DNA from: an uncultured Eubacteriales bacterium
GTDB taxonomy: Bacteria; Bacillota; Clostridia; Oscillospirales; Oscillospiraceae
NCBI GenBank assembly: GCA_900545515.1
Contig: UQZA01000023.1
Coordinates: 1-39,501, forward strand
Direction: 5' to 3'
Length of the DNA: 39,501 bases
Shown: in pieces, positions 1 to 7,580 of the stretch
Position numbering within the stretch: the stretch's first letter is position 1
Layout: every line of letters begins with the position of its first letter
The notes under the pieces: model-generated
Told to the model about the DNA's origin: nothing
The model's database searches: none
What the model saw: the letters and a program-made list of their open reading frames with translations, nothing else
Translations under genes and position numbers: made by a program

Positions 1-43
1 ATTTTTAATAATATAATACAGGCATATTAATTATATATTTGTT

Positions 44-595
44 CTATTTCAAGAAATCGCAGTACTGCGCTCGCTCGCCGCCGATGAATTTGGGGCGGGT
101 TCTGGCGCACAAGATGGGAGCCTGACCAATCTGGGTGACGGACAGCCGCACCGGCACGGCCACCTCCCGCAGGTGCATCCCAATGAGGGTGCCGCCGATG
201 TCCATCCCCGCCTTAGCCCGGACATGCTCCACCGCCACCGGATGGGCAAACCGCTCCCAGGCGGTGGTGGCAAAGGAGCCACCGGCCTTGGGTTGAGGAC
301 GGACGTTGACCACCTCGTACCCAAACCGCTCCGCCGTCTCCCGCTCCACAATGAGGGCACGGTTCAGATGCTCGCAGCACTGCACCGCCAAGGCGACACC
401 TGCCTCCTGGGTAATGGGGTATATTCCGTCAAAGGCCGCTCTCGCCGCCTCCAAGCTGGAGCCCTTTCCAATTTTCAAACCCACCATCTCACTGGAGGAG
501 CAGCCGATGACCAAAAGGTCCCCCCGCTCCAGCTTTGCTGCCGCCAGCAGCTCCTCCATGGCCTGTGCCGCCTGCTTTGTCACGTCCTGATACAT
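44..595 (-). CDS. ywlG: YwlG/UPF0340 (TIGR01440) family protein
   Basis: The 183-residue product matches the small conserved Firmicute family UPF0340 (YwlG of Bacillus, TIGR01440) in length and in the N-terminal stretch LVIGCSSSEMVG (about residues 28-39), with a Gly/Cys-rich middle and a GMDIGGTLIGMH segment near residue 130. The biochemical function of the family is not established. The ATG is preceded by AGGGGG at a normal distance, and the start lies 12 bases after the preceding gene, so the two are probably co-transcribed. Only 43 AT-rich bases of window lie downstream, so the end of the operon is not visible. Family assignment is firm; the role is unknown. Confidence 0.85.
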   Translation of the reverse strand: MYQDVTKQAAQAMEELLAAAKLERGDLLVIGCSSSEMVGLKIGKGSSLEAARAAFDGIYPITQEAGVALAVQCCEHLNRALIVERETAERFGYEVVNVRPQPKAGGSFATTAWERFAHPVAVEHVRAKAGMDIGGTLIGMHLREVAVPVRLSVTQIGQAPILCARTRPKFIGGERAQYCDFLK

Positions 596-607
596 TCTTA
601 ATACCCC

Positions 608-1180
608 CTAAAGTTCCAGCTTTTTCACGACCCGTGCCGGCTTGTCGCTGAGAATCTCCCACATAGGCGATTCCGTCTGGCCGCCCTGGAAATACCGCCG
701 TGCCTGGCGGAATCCCTCCTCCACATCCTGCCTCTGAGACATGGCCTCATAAGCCAGGTCATACACGCTCATATCCCGGTACTGAGGCGCAGGGTCCTCC
801 AGCTCCACCTGGAACAGGCCCACCTTGGCCCCTTCCTCTGGATCTTCGCCGTAGTCCATCTCAAAATGGTTCCGGCAGCACGCTTCGCTGTCAAAAAAGT
901 AAGCACAGCCCAGGCGGCTGTAGCTCTGGGGAAATTCCCGCCTTCTCACAAACTCAAAGACGGCCTCTGTGGCATATTTGGCATAGTCCGCCCAATACCG
1001 CAAGCCGCTTCGGCTCATCACCGCGTATAAATACTTCCCCTGGAGCACCATAGCAGTAAAGCAGTCCAAGCCCCGCTCCAGCCCCTGGAGAAACGGCTCA
1101 GCCAGCTGATATAGCTTCTCGTAATCCGGAGTCAGCGTATCCCCCAGCTGGAGTGACTGGCTGATATGATATACTTCCAT
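608..1180 (-). CDS. DUF2441-like protein, possible ADP-ribosyl-transferase-type fold
   Basis: A 190-residue soluble protein without signal peptide or membrane segment. The reading frame is open further upstream, but the ATG at 1180 has AAAGGGGG about eight bases before it and opens directly on the conserved-looking VYHISQSLQLGD. The central part (E-x-VFEFVR-x5-FP-x-SYSR, then a Phe/Tyr-rich strand and a V-x-LFQVELED strand) resembles the DUF2441 family, whose function is unknown. The His near the N-terminus, the YFF strand and the later V-E strand have the order seen in small ADP-ribosyltransferase-fold proteins such as Arr; this is inference from pattern only. It lies between alaS and ywlG in the same direction. 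The DUF2441 assignment is moderate and any enzymatic role is speculative. Confidence 0.6.
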   Translation of the reverse strand: MEVYHISQSLQLGDTLTPDYEKLYQLAEPFLQGLERGLDCFTAMVLQGKYLYAVMSRSGLRYWADYAKYATEAVFEFVRRREFPQSYSRLGCAYFFDSEACCRNHFEMDYGEDPEEGAKVGLFQVELEDPAPQYRDMSVYDLAYEAMSQRQDVEEGFRQARRYFQGGQTESPMWEILSDKPARVVKKLEL

Positions 1181-1244
1181 CCCAATCCCCCTTTCATCCC
1201 TTTCCTGATCCAAGCTGTTGGAACGCTCCCGCCGTTGGCATTCC

Positions 1245-1279
1245 GGAGGGAAGCATCGGTCTTCTCGATGCTTCCCTCC
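1245..1279 (-). terminator. Perfect 14-bp hairpin just after alaS
   Basis: GGAGGGAAGCATCG at 1245-1258 is exactly complementary to 1266-1279, with a 7-base loop. It starts eight bases after the alaS stop codon. There is no U-run on the minus strand after the stem, so it may be a 3'-end stabiliser or a partial, factor-assisted terminator before the next gene rather than a classical intrinsic terminator. Confidence 0.55.
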
Positions 1280-1287
1280 TCACAGGC

Positions 1288-3921
1288 TCACACCTTCGCA
1301 GCCACCAATGCCTTCACCTGGGCAAGGGCCTGATCCACCTTTTCCAGGTCGGATCCGCCGCCCATGGCAGAGTCCGGCTTGCCGCCGCCCCGGCCGCCGC
1401 AGATGGGAGCGATGGTTTTGATGATGTCTCCGGCCTTCACGCCGCGAGCCACAGCCTCCTTGCCGCAGACCGCCTGGAAGGTGACCTTCTCCCCCACCAG
1501 GGCCAGCACTGCCACCACAGCGGGGTCCTTATCCCGGAGCATATCCCCCAGCTGCCGCAGGGAATTGGCATCCCCCTGGGTCAGCTTTTGTACCGTCACA
1601 TGGAGTCCCCCCACGTCTTCGGCCTTTTTCAGGAGCTCATCTGCACCGCCGGCGGACTCCTTGGCCTTGTACTGCTCAATGACCCGGCGGGCCTCCTTCA
1701 ACTCGGCAACCGTCTGCTCCGCTTTCCGAACCAGCTCAGCAGGGTTGGCCTTCATCGCCTCGGCAGCTTTCACAATGGTCTCGTCGTCCTTTGCCAGCAG
1801 CGCCAGCACCCCAGGGCCGGTGACAGCCTCAATCCGCCGCACGCCGGAGGCGATGGAGGACTCGGAGACGATGTGGAACAGGCCCGCTTTGGCCGTGTTA
1901 TCCAAATGGGTGCCCCCGCAGAACTCCAGGGACAGGTCTCCCATCTGCACCACCCGGACGGTGTCCCCATACTTCTCCCCGAAGAGGGCCGTAGCGCCCA
2001 GCTTCTTTGCCTCCTCCAAAGGCAGCACCAGCGTTTCCACCGCCGTGCCGGAAAGGATGGCCCGGATGGTCTCATCCTCAATTTTCTTCAAATCTTCCCG
2101 GGAAATGGCTTCGTAATGGGTAAAGTCGAACCGCAGCCGGTCCGGCTCCACCAGGGAGCCCGCCTGGTGGCAGTGGTCCCCCAGGACCTTCACCAGGGCA
2201 CTCTGGAGCAGATGGGTGGCGGAATGGGCCCGGCAGATGGCTGCTCGGCGGGTTCGGTCAATGGCTGCAACCGCCTCATCGTCCACCTTGATCTCCCCGG
2301 TCAGGAGCTTGCCGTGGTGCAGATACTTGCCGCCCTTGTCCTTCTGCACATTGGTGACAACAAATTCCGACTGCCCCACGGTGATGCTGCCGTGGTCGGC
2401 CGTCTGGCCGCCCATCTCCGCATAGAATGGCGTCCGGTCCAGAACCAAAATGCCAGCCTCGCCGCCGGCAATGACCCCGGTGACCTCGCCGTCCACGCAA
2501 ACCGCCAGCACCTTGGCAGTATCTCGGTCCTTCTCGTAACCGGTAAACTCCGTGGGAGTATTATCCAGGCCCAGGTCAATTCCAGCCCAGGCCAGATCTC
2601 CCAATGCCTTCCGGGCCTCCCGAGCCCGCACCTTTTGCTCCTGCATCAGCTTGGCAAAGGCGGCCTCGTCCACCGTCATCCCCTCGTCTTCCACCATTTC
2701 CGCCGTGAGGTCAATGGGGAAGCCGTAGGTGTCATAGAGCTTGAAAGCGTCGGCCCCGGAGAAGACCGTCTCTCCCTTGGCCTTGTGCTCCGCCAGGAGC
2801 TCCGCAAAAATCTTCATGCCACCGTCAATGGTCCGGGCGAAGTTCTCCTCCTCCGTGCGCACCACCCGGGTGATATAGTCCGCCCGATCCCGGAGGTAGC
2901 CGTAATGGCCCTCGTTTTCATGGATGACGGTCTCCACCACCTGGAAGAGGAAGGGCTTATCCACCCCCAAGAGCTTCCCATGCCGGGCCGCCCGGCGTAG
3001 CAGCCGCCGCAGGACATAGCCACGCCCTTCATTGGAGGGCAAAACCCCGTCGGCAATCATAAAGGTAGCGGAGCGGATGTGGTCTGTAATGACCCGGAGG
3101 GATACGTCCGTCTTATGGCTCTGGCCGTAGGCAGCGCCGGTGAGGGCGGTCACCCGGTTGGTGATGTTCATGACGGTGTCTACGTCGAAAAGGCTCTCCA
3201 CCCCTTGGCACGCCACAGCCAGCCGCTCCAGGCCCATGCCGGTGTCGATGTTCTTCTGGGCCAATTCGGAGTAGTGGCCGTGGCCGTCGTTGTCAAATTG
3301 GGAAAAGACGTTGTTCCAGACCTCCATATACCGGTCGCAATCACAGCCCACGGTACAGCCGGGCTTGCCGCAGCCGTATTGCTCCCCCCGGTCATAGTAG
3401 ATCTCGGAGCAGGGGCCGCAGGGGCCGGAGCCATGCTCCCAGAAGTTGTCCTCTTTGCCAAACCGGAAGATCCGGTCCGCCGGGATGCCCACCTCCTGGT
3501 TCCAGATCTGGAAGGCCTCCTCATCGTTTTCATAGATAGAAGGGTACAGCCGGCTCTCGTCCAGGCCCACCACCTGCGTCAGGAACTCCCAACTCCATTC
3601 GATGGCCTCCCGCTTGAAGTAATCGCCAAACGAGAAGTTGCCCAGCATCTCAAAGTAGGTTCCATGGCGGGCCGTTTTGCCGATGTTCTCAATGTCGCCG
3701 GTACGGATGCATTTCTGGCAGGTACACACCCGGCGGCGGGGCGGCTCCACCTCTCCCTTGAAATAGGGCTTCATAGGCGCCATGCCGGAATTGATCAGCA
3801 GCAAAGACTGGTCATTCTGGGGAATCAGCGAAAAGCTGGGCAGGCGCAGGTGCCCCTTGCTCTCAAAGAAAGACAAAAACATCTCCCGAAGCTCATTCAC
3901 GCCATAGGGCTTGCGATTCAT
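1288..3921 (-). CDS. alaS: Alanine--tRNA ligase
   Basis: A cytoplasmic class II synthetase that charges tRNA-Ala. The 877-residue length is standard for the full bacterial enzyme. Visible parts are the N-terminal catalytic core (residues about 5-240, with SKGHLRLPSFSL and the TARHGTYFEMLGNFSFGDYF stretch), a Cys-rich loop near 185-200, the editing domain with zinc-binding RAHSATH and CGGTH (the latter near residue 680), and a C-terminal DHHA1 domain ending in a Gly-rich GGRGGGKPDSAMGGG. The ATG is preceded by GGAGG about nine bases upstream. Expression is evidently controlled by the T-box leader upstream. No truncation or missing key motif was seen. Confidence 0.98.
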   Translation of the reverse strand: MNRKPYGVNELREMFLSFFESKGHLRLPSFSLIPQNDQSLLLINSGMAPMKPYFKGEVEPPRRRVCTCQKCIRTGDIENIGKTARHGTYFEMLGNFSFGDYFKREAIEWSWEFLTQVVGLDESRLYPSIYENDEEAFQIWNQEVGIPADRIFRFGKEDNFWEHGSGPCGPCSEIYYDRGEQYGCGKPGCTVGCDCDRYMEVWNNVFSQFDNDGHGHYSELAQKNIDTGMGLERLAVACQGVESLFDVDTVMNITNRVTALTGAAYGQSHKTDVSLRVITDHIRSATFMIADGVLPSNEGRGYVLRRLLRRAARHGKLLGVDKPFLFQVVETVIHENEGHYGYLRDRADYITRVVRTEEENFARTIDGGMKIFAELLAEHKAKGETVFSGADAFKLYDTYGFPIDLTAEMVEDEGMTVDEAAFAKLMQEQKVRAREARKALGDLAWAGIDLGLDNTPTEFTGYEKDRDTAKVLAVCVDGEVTGVIAGGEAGILVLDRTPFYAEMGGQTADHGSITVGQSEFVVTNVQKDKGGKYLHHGKLLTGEIKVDDEAVAAIDRTRRAAICRAHSATHLLQSALVKVLGDHCHQAGSLVEPDRLRFDFTHYEAISREDLKKIEDETIRAILSGTAVETLVLPLEEAKKLGATALFGEKYGDTVRVVQMGDLSLEFCGGTHLDNTAKAGLFHIVSESSIASGVRRIEAVTGPGVLALLAKDDETIVKAAEAMKANPAELVRKAEQTVAELKEARRVIEQYKAKESAGGADELLKKAEDVGGLHVTVQKLTQGDANSLRQLGDMLRDKDPAVVAVLALVGEKVTFQAVCGKEAVARGVKAGDIIKTIAPICGGRGGGKPDSAMGGGSDLEKVDQALAQVKALVAAKV

Positions 3922-3950
3922 AGTAATCTACCTCCATTATTTTTGTTCAC

Positions 3951-4166
3951 ATAATATGGATCCTCCAGCTATTTGGCCGGATTGCCGTCGATATATTGCC
4001 AAACCTGGAAAAAGTCTCCTTCCCTGCGGATGATATGGTCGAAATGGCTTTTTTGCCACAAATTCATGCCCATTTGGCGGTTTGTAAAGCGTAATGCCTC
4101 CTGTACACATTGCCCGCATGGGGAAAGCTCCAGCTGGGGCACGTCAAGGATGCCGCCCCCTGCCAA
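3951..4166 (-). pseudogene. Decayed REP-associated tyrosine transposase (RayT/Y1) fragment
   Basis: The minus-strand frame from 4166 opens with GGGILDVPQLELSPCGQ, typical of the N-terminal part of RayT-like Y1 transposases, and jumps directly to TNRQMGMNLWQKSHFDHIIR and WQYIDGNPAK, typical of the C-terminal part. The central region that would carry the His-x-His metal site is missing, so an internal deletion is likely. A TAG stands where the family has NPAKW, and the frame then continues LEDPYY, which again fits the family; TGG to TAG is the simplest explanation. The remnant sits between the alaS T-box terminator and the alaS ribosome-binding site, in alaS orientation. It cannot be active. 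Confidence 0.8.
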
Positions 4167-4394
4167 ACAAATAAACCCCGCCCCCAGGTTAGGGGCGAGG
4201 CTCTTGCTCGCGGTACCACCCTAATTACCGGGAAAAAACCCGGCGTCTTAGCTGCTCTGTAACGGGAGCGCCCGTCCCGGTCATCCCGGGCCGCTTGGAA
4301 ATGGCTGGCAGAATTCCGGCCGGGGGCTTGCACCGTCTCCCCCTCGCTTTGGGCCTTTCCTCTGCTTGGTTTCCGCATGGCATTTGGAGTATTT
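4164..4394 (-). promoter_or_regulatory. T-box leader controlling alaS
   Basis: The minus strand carries the exact T-box core AGGGTGGTACCGCG (4209-4222), which pairs with the uncharged tRNA acceptor end in the antiterminator. It is followed by a GC-rich terminator hairpin (4176-4200, CCTCGCCCC pairing with GGGGCGGGG with one G-U) and a T-rich run (4164-4175). A second hairpin CCGGG-TTTTTT-CCCGG lies just upstream of the core. The leader before the core is about 185 bases, and the specifier codon could not be fixed by eye, although GCC occurs in the expected area. Placement upstream of alaS implies response to uncharged tRNA-Ala. Confidence 0.93.
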
Positions 4395-4398
4395 GGGG

Positions 4399-5163
4399 CT
4401 ATTTTACCACAATTTTTGGGTTTGTCAATCCTGGATTTCCCTGAATCAGGCGGCGCAGGGTCAGGGCCCGTCTGGGATGGTTGGTAATGACAGAGTGAAC
4501 ATCCCAAGCAAAGAGATAAGTAAGGGGACCGTGACCGTTCACCGTGTAGGCATTGATCTCCAGGTGACACGCTTTCAGCTCCCGGATGACTCCAGGCCGC
4601 AAACGGAGATACAGGGGATGGTACGCCTCAAGCCCCAAATCCCGGGTGGCTTGGCCGGGACTCAGGAGCTTATCCTGGTTCAAAAGACCGCAAGGCGCCT
4701 CCGGCGCCAGGGCCTTGACCCGCAGCAGGGTCTGGGCATGGAAGCTGGAGAGAATCACCCGGTTCTCCAGGCCAAAGCGGCAAATCTGGTTCCACACCTT
4801 TTCCTCCATTCCCTCGTAATCAAAAAGCCCCGTCTTCAGCTCGATATTGGACTTCATTCCAGTGGGTGCAATCAGCTCCAGATACTCTTCCAACGTGGGA
4901 ATTCGCTGCGGTGCAGTCCTCCAGCCGTATGCCGCGTTCAGGCGGCGCAATTCCGCCAGGGAATGGTCTTTGACATATCCCACACCATCTGTCGTCCGGT
5001 CCACACGCTCATCATGGATCACCACCACTTCCCCATCCCGGGTGAGGTGAACATCCAATTCCACGCCGTCCGCTCCGCTCTCCACCGCCTTTTGAAAAGC
5101 CAGGATGGTATTTTCCGGATACCGGCTGCTGTATCCTCTGTGGCAAATGACCTCCGTCATCAT
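4399..5163 (-). CDS. Glycerophosphodiester phosphodiesterase
   Basis: A cytoplasmic GDPD-family enzyme expected to hydrolyse glycerophosphodiesters to glycerol 3-phosphate and an alcohol. The 254-residue product opens with the family signature ICHRGYSSRYPENT (catalytic His and Arg), then GADGVELDVHLTRDG (metal-binding Glu and Asp) and VVIHDE (second catalytic His). A TVNG motif and VHSVITNHP near the C-terminus complete the TIM-barrel pattern. No signal peptide is present. The frame is open further upstream, but AGAGGTG precedes the ATG at 5163 (an ATG also follows directly at 5160). Its 3' end contains the promoter of alaS, so the two genes are transcribed separately at least in part. Confidence 0.9.
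   Translation of the reverse strand: MMTEVICHRGYSSRYPENTILAFQKAVESGADGVELDVHLTRDGEVVVIHDERVDRTTDGVGYVKDHSLAELRRLNAAYGWRTAPQRIPTLEEYLELIAPTGMKSNIELKTGLFDYEGMEEKVWNQICRFGLENRVILSSFHAQTLLRVKALAPEAPCGLLNQDKLLSPGQATRDLGLEAYHPLYLRLRPGVIRELKACHLEINAYTVNGHGPLTYLFAWDVHSVITNHPRRALTLRRLIQGNPGLTNPKIVVK
4401..4428 (-). promoter_or_regulatory. alaS promoter
   Basis: On the minus strand, TTGACA (4423-4428) and TAAAAT (4401-4406) are separated by 16 bases, placing the transcript start near 4394, just before the T-box leader. The whole promoter lies within the last 30 bases of the upstream phosphodiesterase gene. Confidence 0.8.
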
Positions 5164-5191
5164 TCTCACACCTCTTGCCGTATTCTGCCCC

Positions 5192-5220
5192 ATTTTACTC
5201 CACACCGCCCCAAAGTGCAA
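5192..5220 (-). promoter_or_regulatory. Promoter of the phosphodiesterase gene
   Basis: TTGCAC (5215-5220) and TAAAAT (5192-5197) on the minus strand are 17 bases apart, about 30 bases upstream of the ATG at 5163. It diverges from the trkH promoter. Confidence 0.65.
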
Positions 5221-5288
5221 CTGGAAAGTTCTGGATCTGGGAAAACCGCAGAATCTGCAATTTTTCCCCTTCCCCCCCTCTCTCAGCC

Positions 5289-5317
5289 TTGACGGCTGGT
5301 CAGGAAGGGCCTATAAT
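5289..5317 (+). promoter_or_regulatory. trkH promoter
   Basis: TTGACG (5289-5294) and TATAAT (5312-5317) are separated by exactly 17 bases, a near-consensus vegetative promoter. Transcription would start near 5324, giving a leader of about 35 bases. Confidence 0.85.
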
Positions 5318-5358
5318 TGGTACGGCACAGAAAGCGAATCGGAAGGGGCCAACATACT

Positions 5359-6798
5359 ATGAACAAGCAAATGATCCGTTATGTCCTGGGGCTGGTGCTC
5401 CTCATTGAGGGCGCTCTGCTGCTGTTGCCCCTGGCAGTCGCCCTCCTCTACCAGGAGACCACCTGGAAGCATTTTGGGCTCACCATTGCCGTCTGTCTCA
5501 TTCTGGGCGGGTGTATGATCATTCGGAAGCCCCGGAGGCGGACGCTCTTTCCCAAGGACGGCTTTGTCATTGCCGCTCTGACCTGGATTGTCATCAGTCT
5601 TGTGGGGGCGCTGCCCTTCAGCCTGTCCGGTCAGATCCCCCGGTATATTGACGCCCTATTTGAGGTGATCTCCGGCTTCACCACCACTGGCTCCAGCATC
5701 CTGCCCCGGGTAGAGGCTCTGGACAAGGGCATGCTGTTCTGGCGGAGCTTCAGCCACTGGATAGGGGGCATGGGCATTTTGGTGTTTATGCTGGCTCTGC
5801 TGCCTGCTATGGGTGGAGCCACCATTCATATTCTTCGGGCAGAGAGCCCGGGGCCCAATGTGGCAAAGGTGGTCCCGAAAATTCGGGAGTCCGCAAAAAT
5901 CACGTATCTCATCTATCTGGCCCTGACCCTTCTTCTGGTCATTTTATACCTGGCAGGAGGCATGCCCCTTTTTGACAGCCTGTGCATCGCCTTCGGCACG
6001 GCAGGCACTGGCGGCTTCGCGGTCAGGACCTCCAGCTGCGCCGAATATACCCCCTATATCCAGACGGTGACCACCATTTTTATGGCGCTTTTCGGAGTAA
6101 ACTTCACGGTTTACTTCCTTTTGCTCCAGCGGAAATTCCGTCAGGCCCTCCACAGCTCCGAATTGTGGACCTATGTGGGGATCATTCTGACCGCCACCCT
6201 GGCCATCAGCGTCAACATCTACCGCTCTATGCCCTCCTTCGGGCAGGCGGTCCATCACGCAGCCTTCACCGTCTCTTCCATCATCACCACCACAGGCTAC
6301 GGCACATTGGACTTCAACCTGTGGCCGGAGTTCAGCCGGGTGATTCTCTGCTTTCTCATGATCGTGGGAGCCTGCGCCGGCTCCACCGGCGGCGGCTTCA
6401 AAGTCTCCCGGATTGTCATCCTGTGCAAGTATGCAAAAAACGAACTGGAGCGGCTGATCCATCCCCGGACCGTCAAGGTGGTGAAGGTGGACGGCAAACA
6501 GGTCTCCAAGGAAACGGTCCATGGCGTCCTGGTCTATACCCTGTTCTACATCCTCATTGCCATGGCTTCCATGCTTTTGGTATCCCTGGATAACTTCGAC
6601 GCCTCCACCACCATCTCCTCCGTCCTGGCTACCCTCAACAACATCGGCCCCGGCCTGGGCGCCGTAGGACCGGCCGCCTCCTTTGCCGGGCTGTCAGACC
6701 TGTCCAAAGCCGTCCTGTGCCTGGACATGCTGGCCGGACGGCTGGAAATCTTCCCCCTTTTGGTGCTTCTCCTGCCCAGCACCTGGGCCAAGAAATAA
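5359..6798 (+). CDS. trkH: TrkH/KtrB-type potassium uptake protein
   Basis: A 479-residue polytopic membrane protein forming the ion-conducting subunit of a Trk/Ktr potassium uptake system. All four pore loops of the superfamily are visible: SGFTTTGSS, GTAGTGGFA, ITTTGYGT and NNIGPGLG, plus the conserved CAGSTGGGFK before the third linker and a typical LAGRLEIFPLLVL end. The ATG at 5359 is chosen because GGAAGGGG lies about ten bases upstream and the hydrophobic first helix starts right after it; a longer frame reaches into the promoter. The cytoplasmic NAD-binding gating partner (TrkA/KtrA) is not in this window. It is a single-gene transcript with its own promoter and is convergent with the operon to its right. 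Confidence 0.93.
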   Translation: MNKQMIRYVLGLVLLIEGALLLLPLAVALLYQETTWKHFGLTIAVCLILGGCMIIRKPRRRTLFPKDGFVIAALTWIVISLVGALPFSLSGQIPRYIDALFEVISGFTTTGSSILPRVEALDKGMLFWRSFSHWIGGMGILVFMLALLPAMGGATIHILRAESPGPNVAKVVPKIRESAKITYLIYLALTLLLVILYLAGGMPLFDSLCIAFGTAGTGGFAVRTSSCAEYTPYIQTVTTIFMALFGVNFTVYFLLLQRKFRQALHSSELWTYVGIILTATLAISVNIYRSMPSFGQAVHHAAFTVSSIITTTGYGTLDFNLWPEFSRVILCFLMIVGACAGSTGGGFKVSRIVILCKYAKNELERLIHPRTVKVVKVDGKQVSKETVHGVLVYTLFYILIAMASMLLVSLDNFDASTTISSVLATLNNIGPGLGAVGPAASFAGLSDLSKAVLCLDMLAGRLEIFPLLVLLLPSTWAKK

Positions 6799-6801
6799 TG
6801 G

Positions 6802-6848
6802 AACATGGCCTGCCGCAGAGGGTTTTCCTTCTTGCGGCAGGCCATGTT
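6802..6848. terminator. 16-bp hairpin between convergent units
   Basis: AACATGGCCTGCCGCA (6802-6817) is perfectly complementary to 6833-6848, with a 15-base loop. It lies between trkH (plus) and the end of the Hdr operon (minus). The minus-strand exit (CCATTATTTCTT) is modestly T-rich and the plus-strand exit is not, so it more likely ends the leftward operon, while possibly protecting both transcripts. Confidence 0.65.
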
Positions 6849-6879
6849 GTGATACTGGTGCACCAGCACATTGACAAAC

Positions 6880-7575
6880 CTACTTTTTTTTGCCATGTTC
6901 CGCGCTCCGCTTGGTCCAGGCCATAACGGCCACAGCAGACAGCAGCAGCGGGCAGCAAATCAGGATGGAAAGCCTTCCCAGGCTCCGGCATGTCACGCCT
7001 CCCAGCGCCGCACCCAGGACAAACACCAGAATCACCAGGTAATACACCTTCGCCCGGTGCAGATGGGCCCGGTCCCGGGTCACATGCCAGCGGTATAAAT
7101 ACTCCATCCCACTGCGGAGGTTCCCGATGCACATGGTGGTGGCGTAGGCATTGCCCTCAATCTTCCGAAAGCTCTCCACCTGCATGGCGCACACAAAGCT
7201 CACCAAAACGTTGGCCAGCAAATTGAGCTGGCTGGGCAGAAAGGCCACCAGAAGCAAAATCACAGCCTCCAGAAGCACCACAGCCTGCCGCCAGTGAAAG
7301 GCCAGGCTGTGGCTGTGAAACCGGTTGCGCACCGCCTCCGCCGCAAACACCCCGGTTGCAAAGGCCACCACCGGAATGAGATGCTCCGCCGCCACCGCCC
7401 ACTGACCCAAGGCCAGGCTTTGGCCCACCAAAACCATGTTACCCGTCTGGGCGTTGGCAAAGACCTGATCCCGGACATTGTAAGTATAAGCGTCTTGCAG
7501 GCCGCCGGAGGCCGCAAGTAGGCATCCTACCAGGATGGATTCCGAAGGCTGCTCCGGGGGTACCAGATGTTTCAT
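6880..7575 (-). CDS. DUF1275 (YoaK) family membrane protein
   Basis: A 231-residue membrane protein with about six hydrophobic segments. It matches DUF1275/YoaK in its opening (GCLLAASGGLQDAYTY), the ANAQTGNMVLVG motif after the first helix, and a later ATTMCIGNLRSGMEYL. The family's function is unknown. The start lies five bases after the stop of the flavoprotein gene and has only a weak AAGG ribosome-binding site, so it is probably the last gene of the operon and translated partly by coupling. A mechanistic link to the redox genes is not evident; it may simply have been attached to the operon's end. Confidence 0.85.
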   Translation of the reverse strand: MKHLVPPEQPSESILVGCLLAASGGLQDAYTYNVRDQVFANAQTGNMVLVGQSLALGQWAVAAEHLIPVVAFATGVFAAEAVRNRFHSHSLAFHWRQAVVLLEAVILLLVAFLPSQLNLLANVLVSFVCAMQVESFRKIEGNAYATTMCIGNLRSGMEYLYRWHVTRDRAHLHRAKVYYLVILVFVLGAALGGVTCRSLGRLSILICCPLLLSAVAVMAWTKRSAEHGKKK

Positions 7576-7580
7576 GGCCC

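Noticed and set aside
5359..6798. TrkH as part of an unusual single-component system
   Set aside because: TrkA/KtrA partners are often encoded elsewhere; its absence from this window is not informative.
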